Assembly: GCA_963839925.1 (NCBI GenBank)
Contig: CAWIWV010000002.1
Location: 1-64,000 of the forward strand
Direction: 5' to 3'
Length of the DNA: 64,000 bases
Source: Bog-756 sp963839925
GTDB taxonomy: Bacteria; Actinomycetota; Acidimicrobiia; Acidimicrobiales; RAAP-2
The notes under the pieces were generated by a model that searched no databases, was not told where the DNA came from, and saw only the letters and a program-made list of their open reading frames with translations. A program made the translations under genes and the position numbers. Position 1 is the first letter of the stretch. Every line of letters starts with the position of its first letter. Positions 8,196 to 17,026 of the stretch are shown piece after piece.

Positions 8196-10219
8196 GACGG
8201 TCCCTGGGCGTCGTGACCTTCGGCCACCGTTTCGGGCGACGGTCCTTTCGGCTTGCCGGCAGGCTTCGCCCGCCGTGTCCGCTGCGTCCTCGGATCTTCT
8301 GTCTCCACCAGTGCGCGATCAGGCGCCACCGTCATGCCAGCACCCCTTGGTTCGCTTCTTCCCGCGAGGGAATAGACCTCCGAACCGTCGATCGTCTCTT
8401 TTCTGATCAGCAACTCCACAACCTTGTCGAGCACGTCTCGGTGCTCCTTGAGTAGCGAGACCGCTCGCCCCTCCGCATCGCTCAGCATCCGCGACACTTC
8501 GGCGTCGATCGCTGCCTGCGTCTGCTCGGCGAAGGGTCGGCTCGAGAATTCGCCGCCCCCGCCGTTCAGAAAGACCGATCCACCCGTCGGGTATCCGACG
8601 GGCCCGACGACCGAGGAGAGCCCGAACTCCCGCACCATCTTCGTGGCGAGATCGGTGGCTCTTGCCAGGTCGTTTGCAGCACCGGTCGAACCCTGCCCGA
8701 GCACGACCAGTTCGCCGGCACGTCCCCCGAGGCAGACCGCGAGCGTGTCCTCGAGATAGTCCTCACCGTAGAGGTGCTGCTCGACGAGCGGAAGCTGCTG
8801 CGTGGCGCCAAGGGCCTGCCCGGCCGGGAGGATCGTGACCTTGGCGATCGGATCCGCATTGTCGGAGTAGGCGGCGACCAGGGCATGACCGGCCTCATGG
8901 ACCGCGACCGCGTGCTTCTCGTCCGGAAGCAGCACGTTGGAGCTGTCCCGTCGCCCGAGGATGATGCGGTCGCGGGCCTCGTCGAAGTCCGAGGCCTCGA
9001 TCACCTCACGATCGGCGCGGACCGCGACGATTGCTGCCTCGTTGACGAGATTGGCGAGATCGGCACCGGAGAAGCCCGGCGTCCCTCGGGCAACGACCTC
9101 GAGGCTCACGTCGGGGTCGAATCGCTTCCCGTGGCCGTGCACTTGGAGGATGGCGAGGCGTTCATGGAGGGTCGGCAGCGGAATGGTGACCTGGCGGTCG
9201 AACCGGCCGGGTCGGAGAAGCGCCGGATCGAGGACCTCGGGCCTGTTGGTGGCGGCAAGCACCACGATCCCGGTGGCCGGATCGAAGCCGTCCATCTCCG
9301 CCAGAAGTTGGTTGAGCGTCTGCTCGCGCTCGTCGTTGGCGACGATGCTCCCAGCGCCCCCGCGGCGCTGGCCGATGGCGTCGATCTCGTCGACGAAGAT
9401 GATCGCGGGCGCCCGTTTGCGTGCCTCTTCGAACAGGTCCCGGACGCGGGCCGCCCCGACACCGACGAACATCTCGACGAAACTGGAGCCGGTCACCGAG
9501 AAGAACGGCACCGCTGCCTCTCCTGCCACCGCACGGGCGAGCAGGGTCTTTCCCGTTCCCGGCGGCCCGATCATCAGGATTCCCCTCGGTGGCGTCGCAC
9601 CGGCTCGTGCATAGCGCTCCGGCTGTTGCAGGAAATCGACGACCTCGCGGATCTCGAGTTTGGCTCCCTCATAGCCCGCCACGTCTGTGAAGGTCGTCTT
9701 GGGGCGCTCCTCGTCGAACACCTTCGCCTTCGAGCGACCGACGCCGAGCGCGCCCTGGAATCTCCCAGACGCGTTCTTCGAGAGCCTCCACCAGATGAAT
9801 CCGATCAGGAGAAGGGGCAGGAACAGGATCAGCCAGGACAACAGCTCGGTCACGAACGACGTCCCAGCCGTCTCCGCGGTGATCTGCACACCGTTCTTCT
9901 GCAGCTCGTCGAGCAACGACTGCCCCGCCTGTGGTGGGATGACCGTCGTGTAGTCGTCCCCGTCGGCCAACGTACCGCCGGCCTTGCCGCCGATCTGGAT
10001 GGTCACCGTCTTGACCTTGTGTGCCGAGACGTCACTCAGGAACTGCGAGTAGTCGAGCGTGACCTGCGTCCGCGTCTTGGCGATGGGGAGGACAGCGAGC
10101 AGTAGTGCCATCATCACCAGTGCGAGTGGCCAGAGGAAGTGGCGCCACCGTGGCGGGGGCGGCGGGGCGGTCGGAGCACCCTTGGTGTCGGTCGGCGGAG
10201 AGTTGACCTGCTTGGTCAC
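8192..10219 (-). CDS. ftsH: ATP-dependent zinc metalloprotease FtsH
   Basis: Membrane-bound AAA protease that degrades misassembled membrane proteins and regulators; 675 residues, normal for the family. Transmembrane helices lie at about 25-48 and 124-147, flanking the periplasmic FtsH_ext domain. Walker A is GPPGTGKT (about 220), Walker B IIFVDEIDAIG, the SRH region is present, and the zinc motif is HEAGHALVAAY (about 435). The C-terminal tail is basic. The start is GTG 10219, eight bases after GGAAGG. It sits between a 69-residue gene upstream and the kinase fusion downstream (TTGA overlap), forming an operon read from the DosR-like box at 10493-10507. It is probably an accessory, stress-linked copy. 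Confidence 0.95.
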   Translation of the reverse strand: MTKQVNSPPTDTKGAPTAPPPPPRWRHFLWPLALVMMALLLAVLPIAKTRTQVTLDYSQFLSDVSAHKVKTVTIQIGGKAGGTLADGDDYTTVIPPQAGQSLLDELQKNGVQITAETAGTSFVTELLSWLILFLPLLLIGFIWWRLSKNASGRFQGALGVGRSKAKVFDEERPKTTFTDVAGYEGAKLEIREVVDFLQQPERYARAGATPPRGILMIGPPGTGKTLLARAVAGEAAVPFFSVTGSSFVEMFVGVGAARVRDLFEEARKRAPAIIFVDEIDAIGQRRGGAGSIVANDEREQTLNQLLAEMDGFDPATGIVVLAATNRPEVLDPALLRPGRFDRQVTIPLPTLHERLAILQVHGHGKRFDPDVSLEVVARGTPGFSGADLANLVNEAAIVAVRADREVIEASDFDEARDRIILGRRDSSNVLLPDEKHAVAVHEAGHALVAAYSDNADPIAKVTILPAGQALGATQQLPLVEQHLYGEDYLEDTLAVCLGGRAGELVVLGQGSTGAANDLARATDLATKMVREFGLSSVVGPVGYPTGGSVFLNGGGGEFSSRPFAEQTQAAIDAEVSRMLSDAEGRAVSLLKEHRDVLDKVVELLIRKETIDGSEVYSLAGRSEPRGAGMTVAPDRALVETEDPRTQRTRRAKPAGKPKGPSPETVAEGHDAQGPS

Positions 10220-10241
10220 GAGCGGGCCTTCCGGTGAACGG

Positions 10242-10451
10242 CTAGGTGACAGACGGTCCGTCGAGCTGCGAGTGAATCGACCTGAGCACCTCTCGACGGG
10301 CCATCAATTGACGCCGGTAGCCGGGGTTGTCGGTGTCGGCGATCTCCCCGCTCATATCGCGGATTACCCCCTCGAGGCAAGAGCGAAGCTCCTCAGTCTG
10401 CGACTCCGATAGGTCCAAGGTCACTGCGATTACCTCCGCGTCTCGATCCAT
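10242..10451 (-). CDS. Small helical protein upstream of ftsH
   Basis: Protein of 69 residues: a short beta-like start (VIAVTLDLSES), then helices (EELRSCLEGVIRDM; YRRQLMARREVLRSI). It is not recognised. The stop lies 22 bases before ftsH, in the same direction, so it is the first gene of that operon. The ATG at 10451 is only seven bases from the transcription start predicted by the adjacent DosR-like box. It could be an adaptor or modulator of the protease, but that is inference from position. Confidence 0.55.
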   Translation of the reverse strand: MDRDAEVIAVTLDLSESQTEELRSCLEGVIRDMSGEIADTDNPGYRRQLMARREVLRSIHSQLDGPSVT

Positions 10452-10492
10452 ATGACTGTACCGAATCCTCCCGCAGGCAACTCGGGCGGACC

Positions 10493-10507
10493 AGGGTCGA
10501 AAGTCCA
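10493..10507 (-). promoter_or_regulatory. DosR-like box for the ftsH operon
   Basis: The minus strand reads TGGACTTTCGACCCT. It predicts a start at 10458 with GAGGAT as -10 hexamer. It is back to back with the box at 10518-10532 that faces the slipin gene. Confidence 0.6.
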
Positions 10508-10517
10508 TTGCCAGATC

Positions 10518-10532
10518 GGGACCTTCGGCACT
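10518..10532 (+). promoter_or_regulatory. DosR-like box for the slipin gene
   Basis: GGGACCTTCGGCACT, one base off the window consensus. Exactly 34 bases separate it from the slipin ATG, and CATGCT occupies -12 to -7 if transcription starts at the A of the ATG (leaderless). Confidence 0.65.
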
Positions 10533-10566
10533 TTCGGAGCGAGAGCTCCGTGACCATGCTGATCCA

Positions 10567-11439
10567 ATGAGCATCGTCGTCACCATCGTCATCGTCGCAG
10601 TCGTCCTCCTCGGTCTGGCACTGTCTGTGCGGATCGTCAAGCAGTACGAGCGGGGCGTGCTCTTCCGCCTGGGCCGGGTAGTCGGGACGCGCGAGCCGGG
10701 CCTGAGGTTGATCATCCCTATCGTCGACAACCTCCGTCGTGTCTCGCTGCGGATCGTGACCCTGCCCATCCAATCGCAAGGAATCATCACCCGGGACAAC
10801 GTGAGCGTCGACGTGTCCGCGGTCGCGTACTTCAGGGTCATCGACGCCGTGAAGTCCGTCGTCGCCATCGAAAGCGTCAACGCCGCGATCGATCAGATCG
10901 CCCAGACGACGTTACGGAAGGTCGTCGGTCAGCACACGCTCGATGAGACGTTGTCGGAAACGGACCGTATCAATCTCGACATCCGCGAGATTCTGGATCG
11001 GACGACCACCGACTGGGGAGTGGAGGTCACCCTTGTCGAGCTCAAAGACATCCAGCTCCCCGACAGCATGCAGCGGGCCATGGCTCGGCAAGCCGAGGCA
11101 GAGCGCGAGAAGCGGGCGAAGATCATCAATGCCGAAGGCGAAGCCATGGCTGCCTCAGCGCTCGGTCAGGCATCCGACACGATGATGGCCCATCCGTTGG
11201 CATTGCAGCTTCGGAACCTGCAGAGCCTGGTCGAGATCGCCGTCGACAAGAACAGCACGGTCGTGTTCCCGGCGCCGCTCATGAGCACGATCGCAGAGCT
11301 CGGCAGCTTCCTCACCCAAGAGACGCTGGCGGCTCAGGCCGCTCCGCGACGGGGAGCTGATCTCGCCGCTGTGCCCGGACCCGGTACCGACGGCTCGCCG
11401 TACGGCGACGCAAAGGGTGCTCGGACGGGATCCGACTGA
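10567..11439 (+). CDS. SPFH/band-7 slipin (stomatin-like) membrane protein
   Basis: Slipin of 290 residues. One N-terminal transmembrane helix (VTIVIVAVVLLGLALSV) is followed by the band-7 domain (KQYERGVLFRLGRVVG, GLRLIIPIVDNLRRVSLR, ITRDNVSVDVSAVAYFRV) and a charged coiled coil (MARQAEAEREKRAKIINAEGE is its core). Family members form ring-like membrane scaffolds and often regulate membrane proteases. Here it is divergent from an ftsH operon, with back-to-back boxes in between, which supports a shared membrane quality-control role. No ribosome site is visible before the ATG, consistent with a leaderless transcript. Confidence 0.9.
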   Translation: MSIVVTIVIVAVVLLGLALSVRIVKQYERGVLFRLGRVVGTREPGLRLIIPIVDNLRRVSLRIVTLPIQSQGIITRDNVSVDVSAVAYFRVIDAVKSVVAIESVNAAIDQIAQTTLRKVVGQHTLDETLSETDRINLDIREILDRTTTDWGVEVTLVELKDIQLPDSMQRAMARQAEAEREKRAKIINAEGEAMAASALGQASDTMMAHPLALQLRNLQSLVEIAVDKNSTVVFPAPLMSTIAELGSFLTQETLAAQAAPRRGADLAAVPGPGTDGSPYGDAKGARTGSD

Positions 11440-11444
11440 TCCCC

Positions 11445-11470
11445 ACCGATCCACCGGATCCGAGATCGGT
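11445..11470. terminator. Hairpin after the slipin gene
   Basis: ACCGATC (11445-11451) and GATCGGT (11464-11470) form a perfect 7-bp stem six bases after the stop. No T run follows. Confidence 0.35.
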
Positions 11471-11579
11471 CCGACAATGAGATACACCTGTCGCCTCGTG
11501 AGCAACGAGGCCATCGACTGGACCTGGTCCGCGGACCTCGCTCCACTCGGGACGACTGTCTGGATGTACTGACCCGGAT

Positions 11580-11854
11580 CTACTGACGTTCCTGGGCGAT
11601 GCGCCGGTACCGCTCGAGTGCTCCTCGGACATCGCTCACCAACTGGCTCGCCGGGTCCCTTCCGCCTCGGCCATCAGGACATCGGCCGGCGCGTGCGCCA
11701 GCATGCTCAGCCAGGCCCATCCGGGGACCGGGCGCCCGCCCGACTGCAGGGCGGAAGGATAGCGACCGGTGAGGAAGCACTCGCTCTCCTCCACCAGCTC
11801 ATGCGCTTCGGACTTGACCCGTCCGCCCCTCAGCCTCTCCAGCGGCAACCACAT
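11580..11854 (-). CDS. Small hypothetical protein, paralogue of the 44.6-kb gene (frame break)
   Basis: About 90 residues once a one-base break near 11665 is bridged: MWLPLERLRGGRVKSEAHEL, helical SECFLTGRYP, GWAWLSMLAHAPADVL, then SDVRGALERYRRIAQE. The first 60 residues align by eye with the protein at 44627-45037 (shared LxGRVxSEAHELVEE/LRKGQIEAQAQRLIEE pattern and an LAH motif). The family and function are unknown. The ATG at 11854 follows GAAGGGAG. A DosR-like box at 11916-11930 stands in front of it. Confidence 0.55.
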
Positions 11855-11915
11855 CGGCTGCTCCCTTCTCACACGCTCGACCTGGACAGCGTGCGCTCGC
11901 ATGCCCCCCACCGGA

Positions 11916-11930
11916 AGAGCCGAAGGTCAC
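11916..11930 (-). promoter_or_regulatory. DosR-like box
   Basis: The minus strand reads GTGACCTTCGGCTCT, two bases off the consensus. It predicts a start at 11881 with CACGCT as -10 hexamer and a 26-base leader with a good ribosome site. It overlaps the last codons of the PPDK-like gene. Confidence 0.5.
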
Positions 11931-13546
11931 AAACGCCGGCACCGCTTCCAATTCTCCACTCGCCCGACCAGTTCGCTGGGACGCTCCTCGCGCATCTCGA
12001 GCTTGCCGCGGTAGACGATTCCCGTCGCACCGTCGACCGTGATCCACTCCCCTTCGCGCACCTCCGAGCGGCCGGCACGGACCGTGTGGTGGTCACTCTC
12101 GACGACGAGGTCCTTACAGCCGACCACGCAGGCCAGGCCGAGCTGGCGGGCCACCACCACGACATGCGAAGTACGCGCACCGGTGGCGGTCACCAACCCG
12201 CGGCAGGCGCTGAGCCCCCCGATCTCCTCGGTCGATGCTTCCTCCCGAACCAAGATTGCGGGATCCCCACCCGCGGAGAACTCCCGGGCGGCGACACCGT
12301 CCAACGCCAGCCGCCCACTACCGACTCCATCGCTGCCGGGCGTCCCCCGGACGAACTCGTCCGCTCCGCTCTCGTCCGCCAATCGCATCCGGCAGATGGT
12401 GTCGAGGTCGTAGGGGGCCAAGCGATCGATGGCGGTGTCGATGTCGATGATCCCCTCGTCGACGAGGTCGCAGGCGATCTGCACAGCCGCCCAGGCCGTT
12501 CGCTTGGCCGGGCGCGTTTGCAGCATCCAGAGCTTTCCTTCCTGAACCGTGAACTCGAAGTCCTGGGCGTCGCCGAATGTTGACTCGAGCTTCCGCCGCA
12601 CTCGCTGAAGCTCGTGAGCCAGATTGGGAACAGCAGCGATCGATCGGTCGGAGTCGTCTGCGACGCGGCGACCCGAGACGACGTCCTCACCCTGCGCATT
12701 GAGGATGAAATCGATGTAGGCGCGGTTCTCTCCGACTGCCGGGTCGCGGGTGAAGCCAACGCCCGATCCAGATGCGACTCCCGTGTTCCCGAACACCATG
12801 GACTGCACCGTCACCGCCGTCCCGGTCAGATCCGACAGGTTCTGCATCTCTCTGTAGGCGACCGCACGCGGAGCGTTCCACGACCTGAAGACCGCGGCCA
12901 CTGCGCCGAGGAGCTGTGCGTGAGAATCCTGGGGGAACGGTCGGCCCACGATCGACAGGTAGAGGCCCAGCTCCTCCTCGACCACCTCCCGCAGTGCGGC
13001 GACGTCGAGCTCGTCGACGGTGGGTGCTCCGTGACGATGCATCACTCCCTCCAACACCCGGGTGAACGGGGCCACGGGACACCCGTCGACCACTTCGGCA
13101 TAGGCCTGGATCAGCCGCCGGTACGAGTCCCAGACGAACACCGGATTCCCCGTGGCCCGGAGCAGACCCGGGACCGTGGCGTCGGAGAGCCCGACATTCA
13201 ACACGGTCTCGAGCATCCCCGGCATGGAGATCGGGGCGCCAGAACGTATCGACACCAGGAGCGGTCGTCGTCGCGCGCCGAACCGCTGCCCGGTCAGACG
13301 CTCGATCTCGTCGATCCCCGAGAACACGTCGGCGACGAGGGCCTCGTCGAGTCTTCCCTTCTCGAGGAATTGTCGGCAGGACCCCGTGCCGAGCACGAAC
13401 GCGGGCGGCGTCGCAAGGCCGGCCTCGCTCATCATCATGAGACCGAACGCCTTGGCCCCGACCTCTGCGACCGTCACATCACGAGCGCTGGTCTTGCCGA
13501 CGACGAGCAGTGCTCGATCTTCCGGTCCCGCCTCGGACCGGATCAC
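11927..13546 (-). CDS. PPDK-like protein: ATP-grasp plus phosphohistidine domain, no PEP-binding barrel
   Basis: The 539 residues cover only the first two modules of pyruvate phosphate dikinase. The ATP-grasp part shows AKAFGLMMMSEAGLATPPAF, VSIRSGAPISMPGMLETVLN, VASGSGVGFTRDPAVGE and DFEFTVQEGKLWMLQTR. The swivelling domain carries ARTSHVVVVAR, with the His that is phosphorylated in the family, at about residue 460. The C-terminal PEP/pyruvate TIM barrel (about 350 residues in PPDK) is absent: the protein stops after the swivelling domain without any frame break. It therefore cannot run the full dikinase reaction alone and may pass a phosphoryl group to another acceptor. Its ATG overlaps the stop of the PhoU-like gene by four bases. 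Confidence 0.8.
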   Translation of the reverse strand: MIRSEAGPEDRALLVVGKTSARDVTVAEVGAKAFGLMMMSEAGLATPPAFVLGTGSCRQFLEKGRLDEALVADVFSGIDEIERLTGQRFGARRRPLLVSIRSGAPISMPGMLETVLNVGLSDATVPGLLRATGNPVFVWDSYRRLIQAYAEVVDGCPVAPFTRVLEGVMHRHGAPTVDELDVAALREVVEEELGLYLSIVGRPFPQDSHAQLLGAVAAVFRSWNAPRAVAYREMQNLSDLTGTAVTVQSMVFGNTGVASGSGVGFTRDPAVGENRAYIDFILNAQGEDVVSGRRVADDSDRSIAAVPNLAHELQRVRRKLESTFGDAQDFEFTVQEGKLWMLQTRPAKRTAWAAVQIACDLVDEGIIDIDTAIDRLAPYDLDTICRMRLADESGADEFVRGTPGSDGVGSGRLALDGVAAREFSAGGDPAILVREEASTEEIGGLSACRGLVTATGARTSHVVVVARQLGLACVVGCKDLVVESDHHTVRAGRSEVREGEWITVDGATGIVYRGKLEMREERPSELVGRVENWKRCRRL

Positions 13547-15519
13547 CGCCCTGCCGCCTGCCTGAGGATGTGGTCCCGCAGGAGGTAGGCGGCGTGCGAC
13601 AGCGCATCGGTGGAATTCTCCATCGCACAGGAGATGAGATCGGCGACGTGGAGACTCCGGAAGTCGGGTGCTTGGGAGACGAGACCGGCCCGGGCCGACC
13701 GGTCGATTGCGTCCGCTTCGTGTTCCATCCTGGCCACCTGATCGACGGAGAGGAGGAAGTCCTCGAGGTCCTCACCCCCCTCTCCCCCGACCAGCCCGCG
13801 GGCGATCTCGAGCGCCTTCATGTGCTCCCTCGAGGCAAAGACGGTGATGCGGGAGAGTGGTTCGAGAATCGGACACAGGACCGCCACGGAATCGGTCTGG
13901 AGCAGGGTCAGCAGGAACAGTGCCTCTTCGAGGTCATCGATCGCATCGTCCAGGGTCGACGCCACAGCGACGATCGCGTCCGCTCCGTCGACCCGGCTCG
14001 CCGCAACCCGGATCGCACGCAGGATCTCGTCCGCCTGGTGCTCCCAGCCTGCCGCCCGCGCCGCAGCTCGCGTCAGGTATCCCTGCCCGTCCTTCATCGA
14101 AAGGCGGGCGAGCGCCGCCTCCAGCGACTGTGCGGTCTCCACGACCAGGCTCCCGTGTTCTGCGACCAGGTCGATGACCTGTTGATGGGCCGCACGGAGG
14201 TGCTTGAGCAATTCGACGCGGATCTCGTCGCGAATGAGGGTCTGTGACTTTCCCGCCAGGAGTCCCTCGGAGGCGCAGCGAACCGCGAACCGGACGATAT
14301 CGAGGGTCGGCCCGCTGCCGAGGGCGTCGCGGAGTGACTCGCCGTAGCGTGCGGGCACCCGGCCGGTGAGCTCGATCGCCTCGTAGAGGAGCTGCTCGCC
14401 GCCCAGCTGCAGGAACGCCCGGTGCCCATACCCTTCGTCTGCCGCCCACCGCAGCAGCGAGATCGCCTCACGCTTCTTCACCAAGGATCCGAGACGCTTG
14501 CGAGCTCTATTCCAATCGATGAGGAAGACCAGGCGTGAGCCCAGGAAGCAGAGGTACTCCTCGAGCGAATGCCGATCGGGCGCGCTGTAGCAGCCACTGA
14601 CCAGATGGTGTTCCTCCAGCTCTCGACGACCTGGCCGGTGCGTCGCGTCAGACCAGTCGACGCTGAACTTGTCGAGCAGGGACTCGAAGAAGACGAGCCG
14701 CTCGAAATGGACGTCGCTGTAGGTGACGGTCACGTCCAACGCTTCGATCGTGATGACGACGACGTGCGCCTGGGTCATGCCGATGTCGTTCTGGATCAGC
14801 ACTCGGCTCCCCGTCCTCGTCGCCGTGGTCCCCAGACCCGGGTGATCGAACTTGAGCGGTGCGGTCGTCTGCACACCGTTCATGAACGAGGTGACGAGGG
14901 TGCGGTCCTCCTCGGCGAGACCGTAGACGGACGCTCCGTCGAGGTTCTCGGTGGCGACCTCGAGCTGCAGCTTGTTCAACGCCTTGTGTGCGTCCATGAT
15001 CAGCAGGTGCAGTGAATCCCCGGAGCCCCGATCGGCCGACACCATCCGGTCGACGTCGATCCCGAGAATTCGATCAGTCCCGAGATCCGGCTTCCCGTCG
15101 AGAATCGCCTGCAGCCTGACCGAGAGCGGATGCGGGCCGGGGTGCCCGACTTCGAGCGGCACGATCATCACGGCAATCGCTTCCACCAGCGCCGCATAGA
15201 CGGACTTGATACCGGGTACGAGATAGGACCCCTGTCCGAGTGCCCGCGCCTCCCCGACGAGGCGATCGAACTGGTCGTCGACGATTCCGGCGGCGAGCCG
15301 CTCCTCCCGTAACGAGACACCAGGCCGGTCGGGACGATCGGCCTGGGCACGGGCTGTCTGGATCAGGGCGAGCAGGTACTTGGCCCTGTCGTTGGACTCG
15401 AGACCCCGGTTGATCAGTTCGGGCAGGAACAGCGCCGATTCGCCCAGGTCCTCGACGATGTCCCGTTTGAAGGCCAGTCGCCCGACGACGGCAGCCTCAC
15501 TCGAGGAAGCCACTCCCAT
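13543..15519 (-). CDS. Large protein with C-terminal PhoU/DUF47-like helical domain
   Basis: Protein of 658 residues, undescribed as a whole to my knowledge. Residues about 430-650 are a helical bundle like PhoU/DUF47 phosphate-related proteins (ADEILRAIRVAASRVDGADA, VASTLDDAIDDLEEALFLL, MEHEADAIDRSARAGLVSQ). The E-x3-D patterns that bind metal in that family are present. Residues about 1-400 form a mixed alpha/beta region I cannot assign; it includes TDRILGIDVDRMV, SGDSLHLLIMDAHKALNKLQ and QAHVVVITIEALDVTVTYSDVH-type strands. It is translationally coupled to the PPDK-like gene, so the two probably act as one phosphotransfer or sensing unit. Its ATG is one base from a transcription start predicted by the box at 15555-15569. 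Confidence 0.65.
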   Translation of the reverse strand: MGVASSSEAAVVGRLAFKRDIVEDLGESALFLPELINRGLESNDRAKYLLALIQTARAQADRPDRPGVSLREERLAAGIVDDQFDRLVGEARALGQGSYLVPGIKSVYAALVEAIAVMIVPLEVGHPGPHPLSVRLQAILDGKPDLGTDRILGIDVDRMVSADRGSGDSLHLLIMDAHKALNKLQLEVATENLDGASVYGLAEEDRTLVTSFMNGVQTTAPLKFDHPGLGTTATRTGSRVLIQNDIGMTQAHVVVITIEALDVTVTYSDVHFERLVFFESLLDKFSVDWSDATHRPGRRELEEHHLVSGCYSAPDRHSLEEYLCFLGSRLVFLIDWNRARKRLGSLVKKREAISLLRWAADEGYGHRAFLQLGGEQLLYEAIELTGRVPARYGESLRDALGSGPTLDIVRFAVRCASEGLLAGKSQTLIRDEIRVELLKHLRAAHQQVIDLVAEHGSLVVETAQSLEAALARLSMKDGQGYLTRAAARAAGWEHQADEILRAIRVAASRVDGADAIVAVASTLDDAIDDLEEALFLLTLLQTDSVAVLCPILEPLSRITVFASREHMKALEIARGLVGGEGGEDLEDFLLSVDQVARMEHEADAIDRSARAGLVSQAPDFRSLHVADLISCAMENSTDALSHAAYLLRDHILRQAAGR

Positions 15520-15554
15520 GGGTCTGTGTCTACCCCTACATCACACGTTCCGAC

Positions 15555-15569
15555 AGAGGCGAACGTCCC
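15555..15569 (-). promoter_or_regulatory. DosR-like box for the PhoU-like/PPDK-like operon
   Basis: The minus strand reads GGGACGTTCGCCTCT, a weaker match. The predicted start is 15520, next to the ATG at 15519. The -10 hexamer would be TAGACA, which ends in A rather than T. Confidence 0.45.
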
Positions 15570-15633
15570 GACAGCCCGGCCCGAGGGCAGCGCAGTGGCA
15601 GACCGGCACGGTCGGGCGTGGATCGCGGCGAAT

Positions 15634-15648
15634 GGGACTTCCGCCCCT
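15634..15648 (+). promoter_or_regulatory. DosR-like box for the esterase operon
   Basis: GGGACTTCCGCCCCT, 34 bases before ATG 15683, with CAAGCT at -12 to -7 of a leaderless start. Confidence 0.6.
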
Positions 15649-15682
15649 GTCGCGGCCCCCTCTGGAGTCGCAAGCTGGATCC

Positions 15683-17026
15683 ATGACCGGAACCATGGCC
15701 GAGGCATCGGCCGCCGCAGTGAGGGAAGTGGCACGACCGGTCACCGGTGAGGGCGGCGACTACGACTCGCTGCTCGACCTGATCGGCGACCGGCGATTCG
15801 TCCTCATCGGTGAAGCATCGCACGGGACCCACGAGTTCTACCGGGAGCGCGCCCGTCTCACCCGACGCCTTATCGACGAGCTGGGCTTCACCGTGGTTGC
15901 CGTCGAAGGGGACTGGCCCGATGCCTATCGCGTGAACCGGTACGTCCTCGGGATGTCCGCCGACCAGAATGCCGACGCCGCACTCGGAGGGTTCCGTCGG
16001 TTCCCGACCTGGATGTGGCGGAACCGTGACGTTCTGTCCTTCGTCCAATGGCTCCGCGCCCGCAACGACACCATGACCCACTCGACGGCGAAGGTCCGCT
16101 TCTACGGGCTCGACCTGTACAGCCTGCACACCTCGATCGAGGCGGTCATCGACTATCTCGATGTCGTGGACCCGTCCGAGGCGAAGATGGCGCGGAAGCG
16201 CTACTCCTGCTTCGACCATGTGAGCGCGGACGGCCAGGCCTACGGGCACGCAGTCGCCTACAGGGGGGCCGCGCCCTGCGAGAAAGAAGTCGTCGCCCAG
16301 CTCGTGGAGCTGCGACGGCGAGCGGAGCTCTATCTTCGACGAGACGGTTGGGTCGTCGAGGACGAGCAGTTCTACGCCGAACAGAACGCGCGTCTGGTCC
16401 GGGATGCCGAGGAGTACTACTCCCAGATGTACCGAGCGGAGGTGTCGTCGTGGAATCTGCGGGACCAGCACATGGCGGGCACCCTCGACGCACTGGTCAG
16501 GCATCTCGATCGCCAGTCGCCCAATACCAAGGTCGTCGTGTGGGAGCACAACTCGCACATCGGGGATGCTCGCGCCACCGCAATGGGTTATCGGGGCGAG
16601 CTCAACGTGGGCCAGCTGGCGCGCCAACACTATGGCGGTGATGTGGCACTGATCGGGTTCACCACGTTCGACGGATGGGTGACTGCTGCGGACGACTGGG
16701 GGGCAGCCGCGCAACGCAAGCGAGTGCGCCCTGCGCGTCCTGACAGCCACGAGGCGCTCCTGCACGAAGTCGGCATCCCCCAGTTCTGGGTGCCCACAGC
16801 CCTCCGTCCCGTCAACGGCACTCTGGCCCGACCCCGTCTCGAGCGAGCCATCGGCGTGATCTACCGTCCGGAGACCGAGCTCCAGAGCCACTATTTCGAG
16901 GCTTCTCTCGCCAATCAGTTCGACGCGGTGATCCACATGGACAGGACCCGCGCTCTCGAGCCCCTCGAACGCACAGCCTTGTGGGACCGGGGGGAGCCGG
17001 CTGAGACGTTCCCAACGGGGTTCTGA
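15683..17026 (+). CDS. Erythromycin esterase family protein
   Basis: Protein of 447 residues with the erythromycin-esterase fold. It shows the signature LIGEASHGTHEFYRERARL near residue 40, AVEGDWPDAYRVNRY, and VVWEHNSHIGDARATAMG with the conserved His/Glu set. Despite the name, most members are uncharacterised hydrolases or signalling-type proteins. In M. tuberculosis, Rv2030c carries this domain together with a phosphoribosyltransferase and is a DosR-regulon member. Here the phosphoribosyltransferase is the next gene, overlapping by one base. The start at 15683 is fixed by the DosR-like box geometry; the upstream in-frame extension is rejected. Confidence 0.85.
   Translation: MTGTMAEASAAAVREVARPVTGEGGDYDSLLDLIGDRRFVLIGEASHGTHEFYRERARLTRRLIDELGFTVVAVEGDWPDAYRVNRYVLGMSADQNADAALGGFRRFPTWMWRNRDVLSFVQWLRARNDTMTHSTAKVRFYGLDLYSLHTSIEAVIDYLDVVDPSEAKMARKRYSCFDHVSADGQAYGHAVAYRGAAPCEKEVVAQLVELRRRAELYLRRDGWVVEDEQFYAEQNARLVRDAEEYYSQMYRAEVSSWNLRDQHMAGTLDALVRHLDRQSPNTKVVVWEHNSHIGDARATAMGYRGELNVGQLARQHYGGDVALIGFTTFDGWVTAADDWGAAAQRKRVRPARPDSHEALLHEVGIPQFWVPTALRPVNGTLARPRLERAIGVIYRPETELQSHYFEASLANQFDAVIHMDRTRALEPLERTALWDRGEPAETFPTGF

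Noticed and set aside
11927..13546. The PPDK-like gene as a simple truncation artefact
   Set aside because: The frame is continuous to its stop, and neither neighbouring frames nor downstream DNA contain remnants of a PEP-binding barrel.
12614..13588. Long open frames antisense to the PPDK-like gene (and similar ones at 8774-10105, 61883-63058, 32693-34117)
   Set aside because: High GC leaves long antisense frames. These have no domains, are Arg/Pro/Gly rich, and lie opposite clearly conserved genes.
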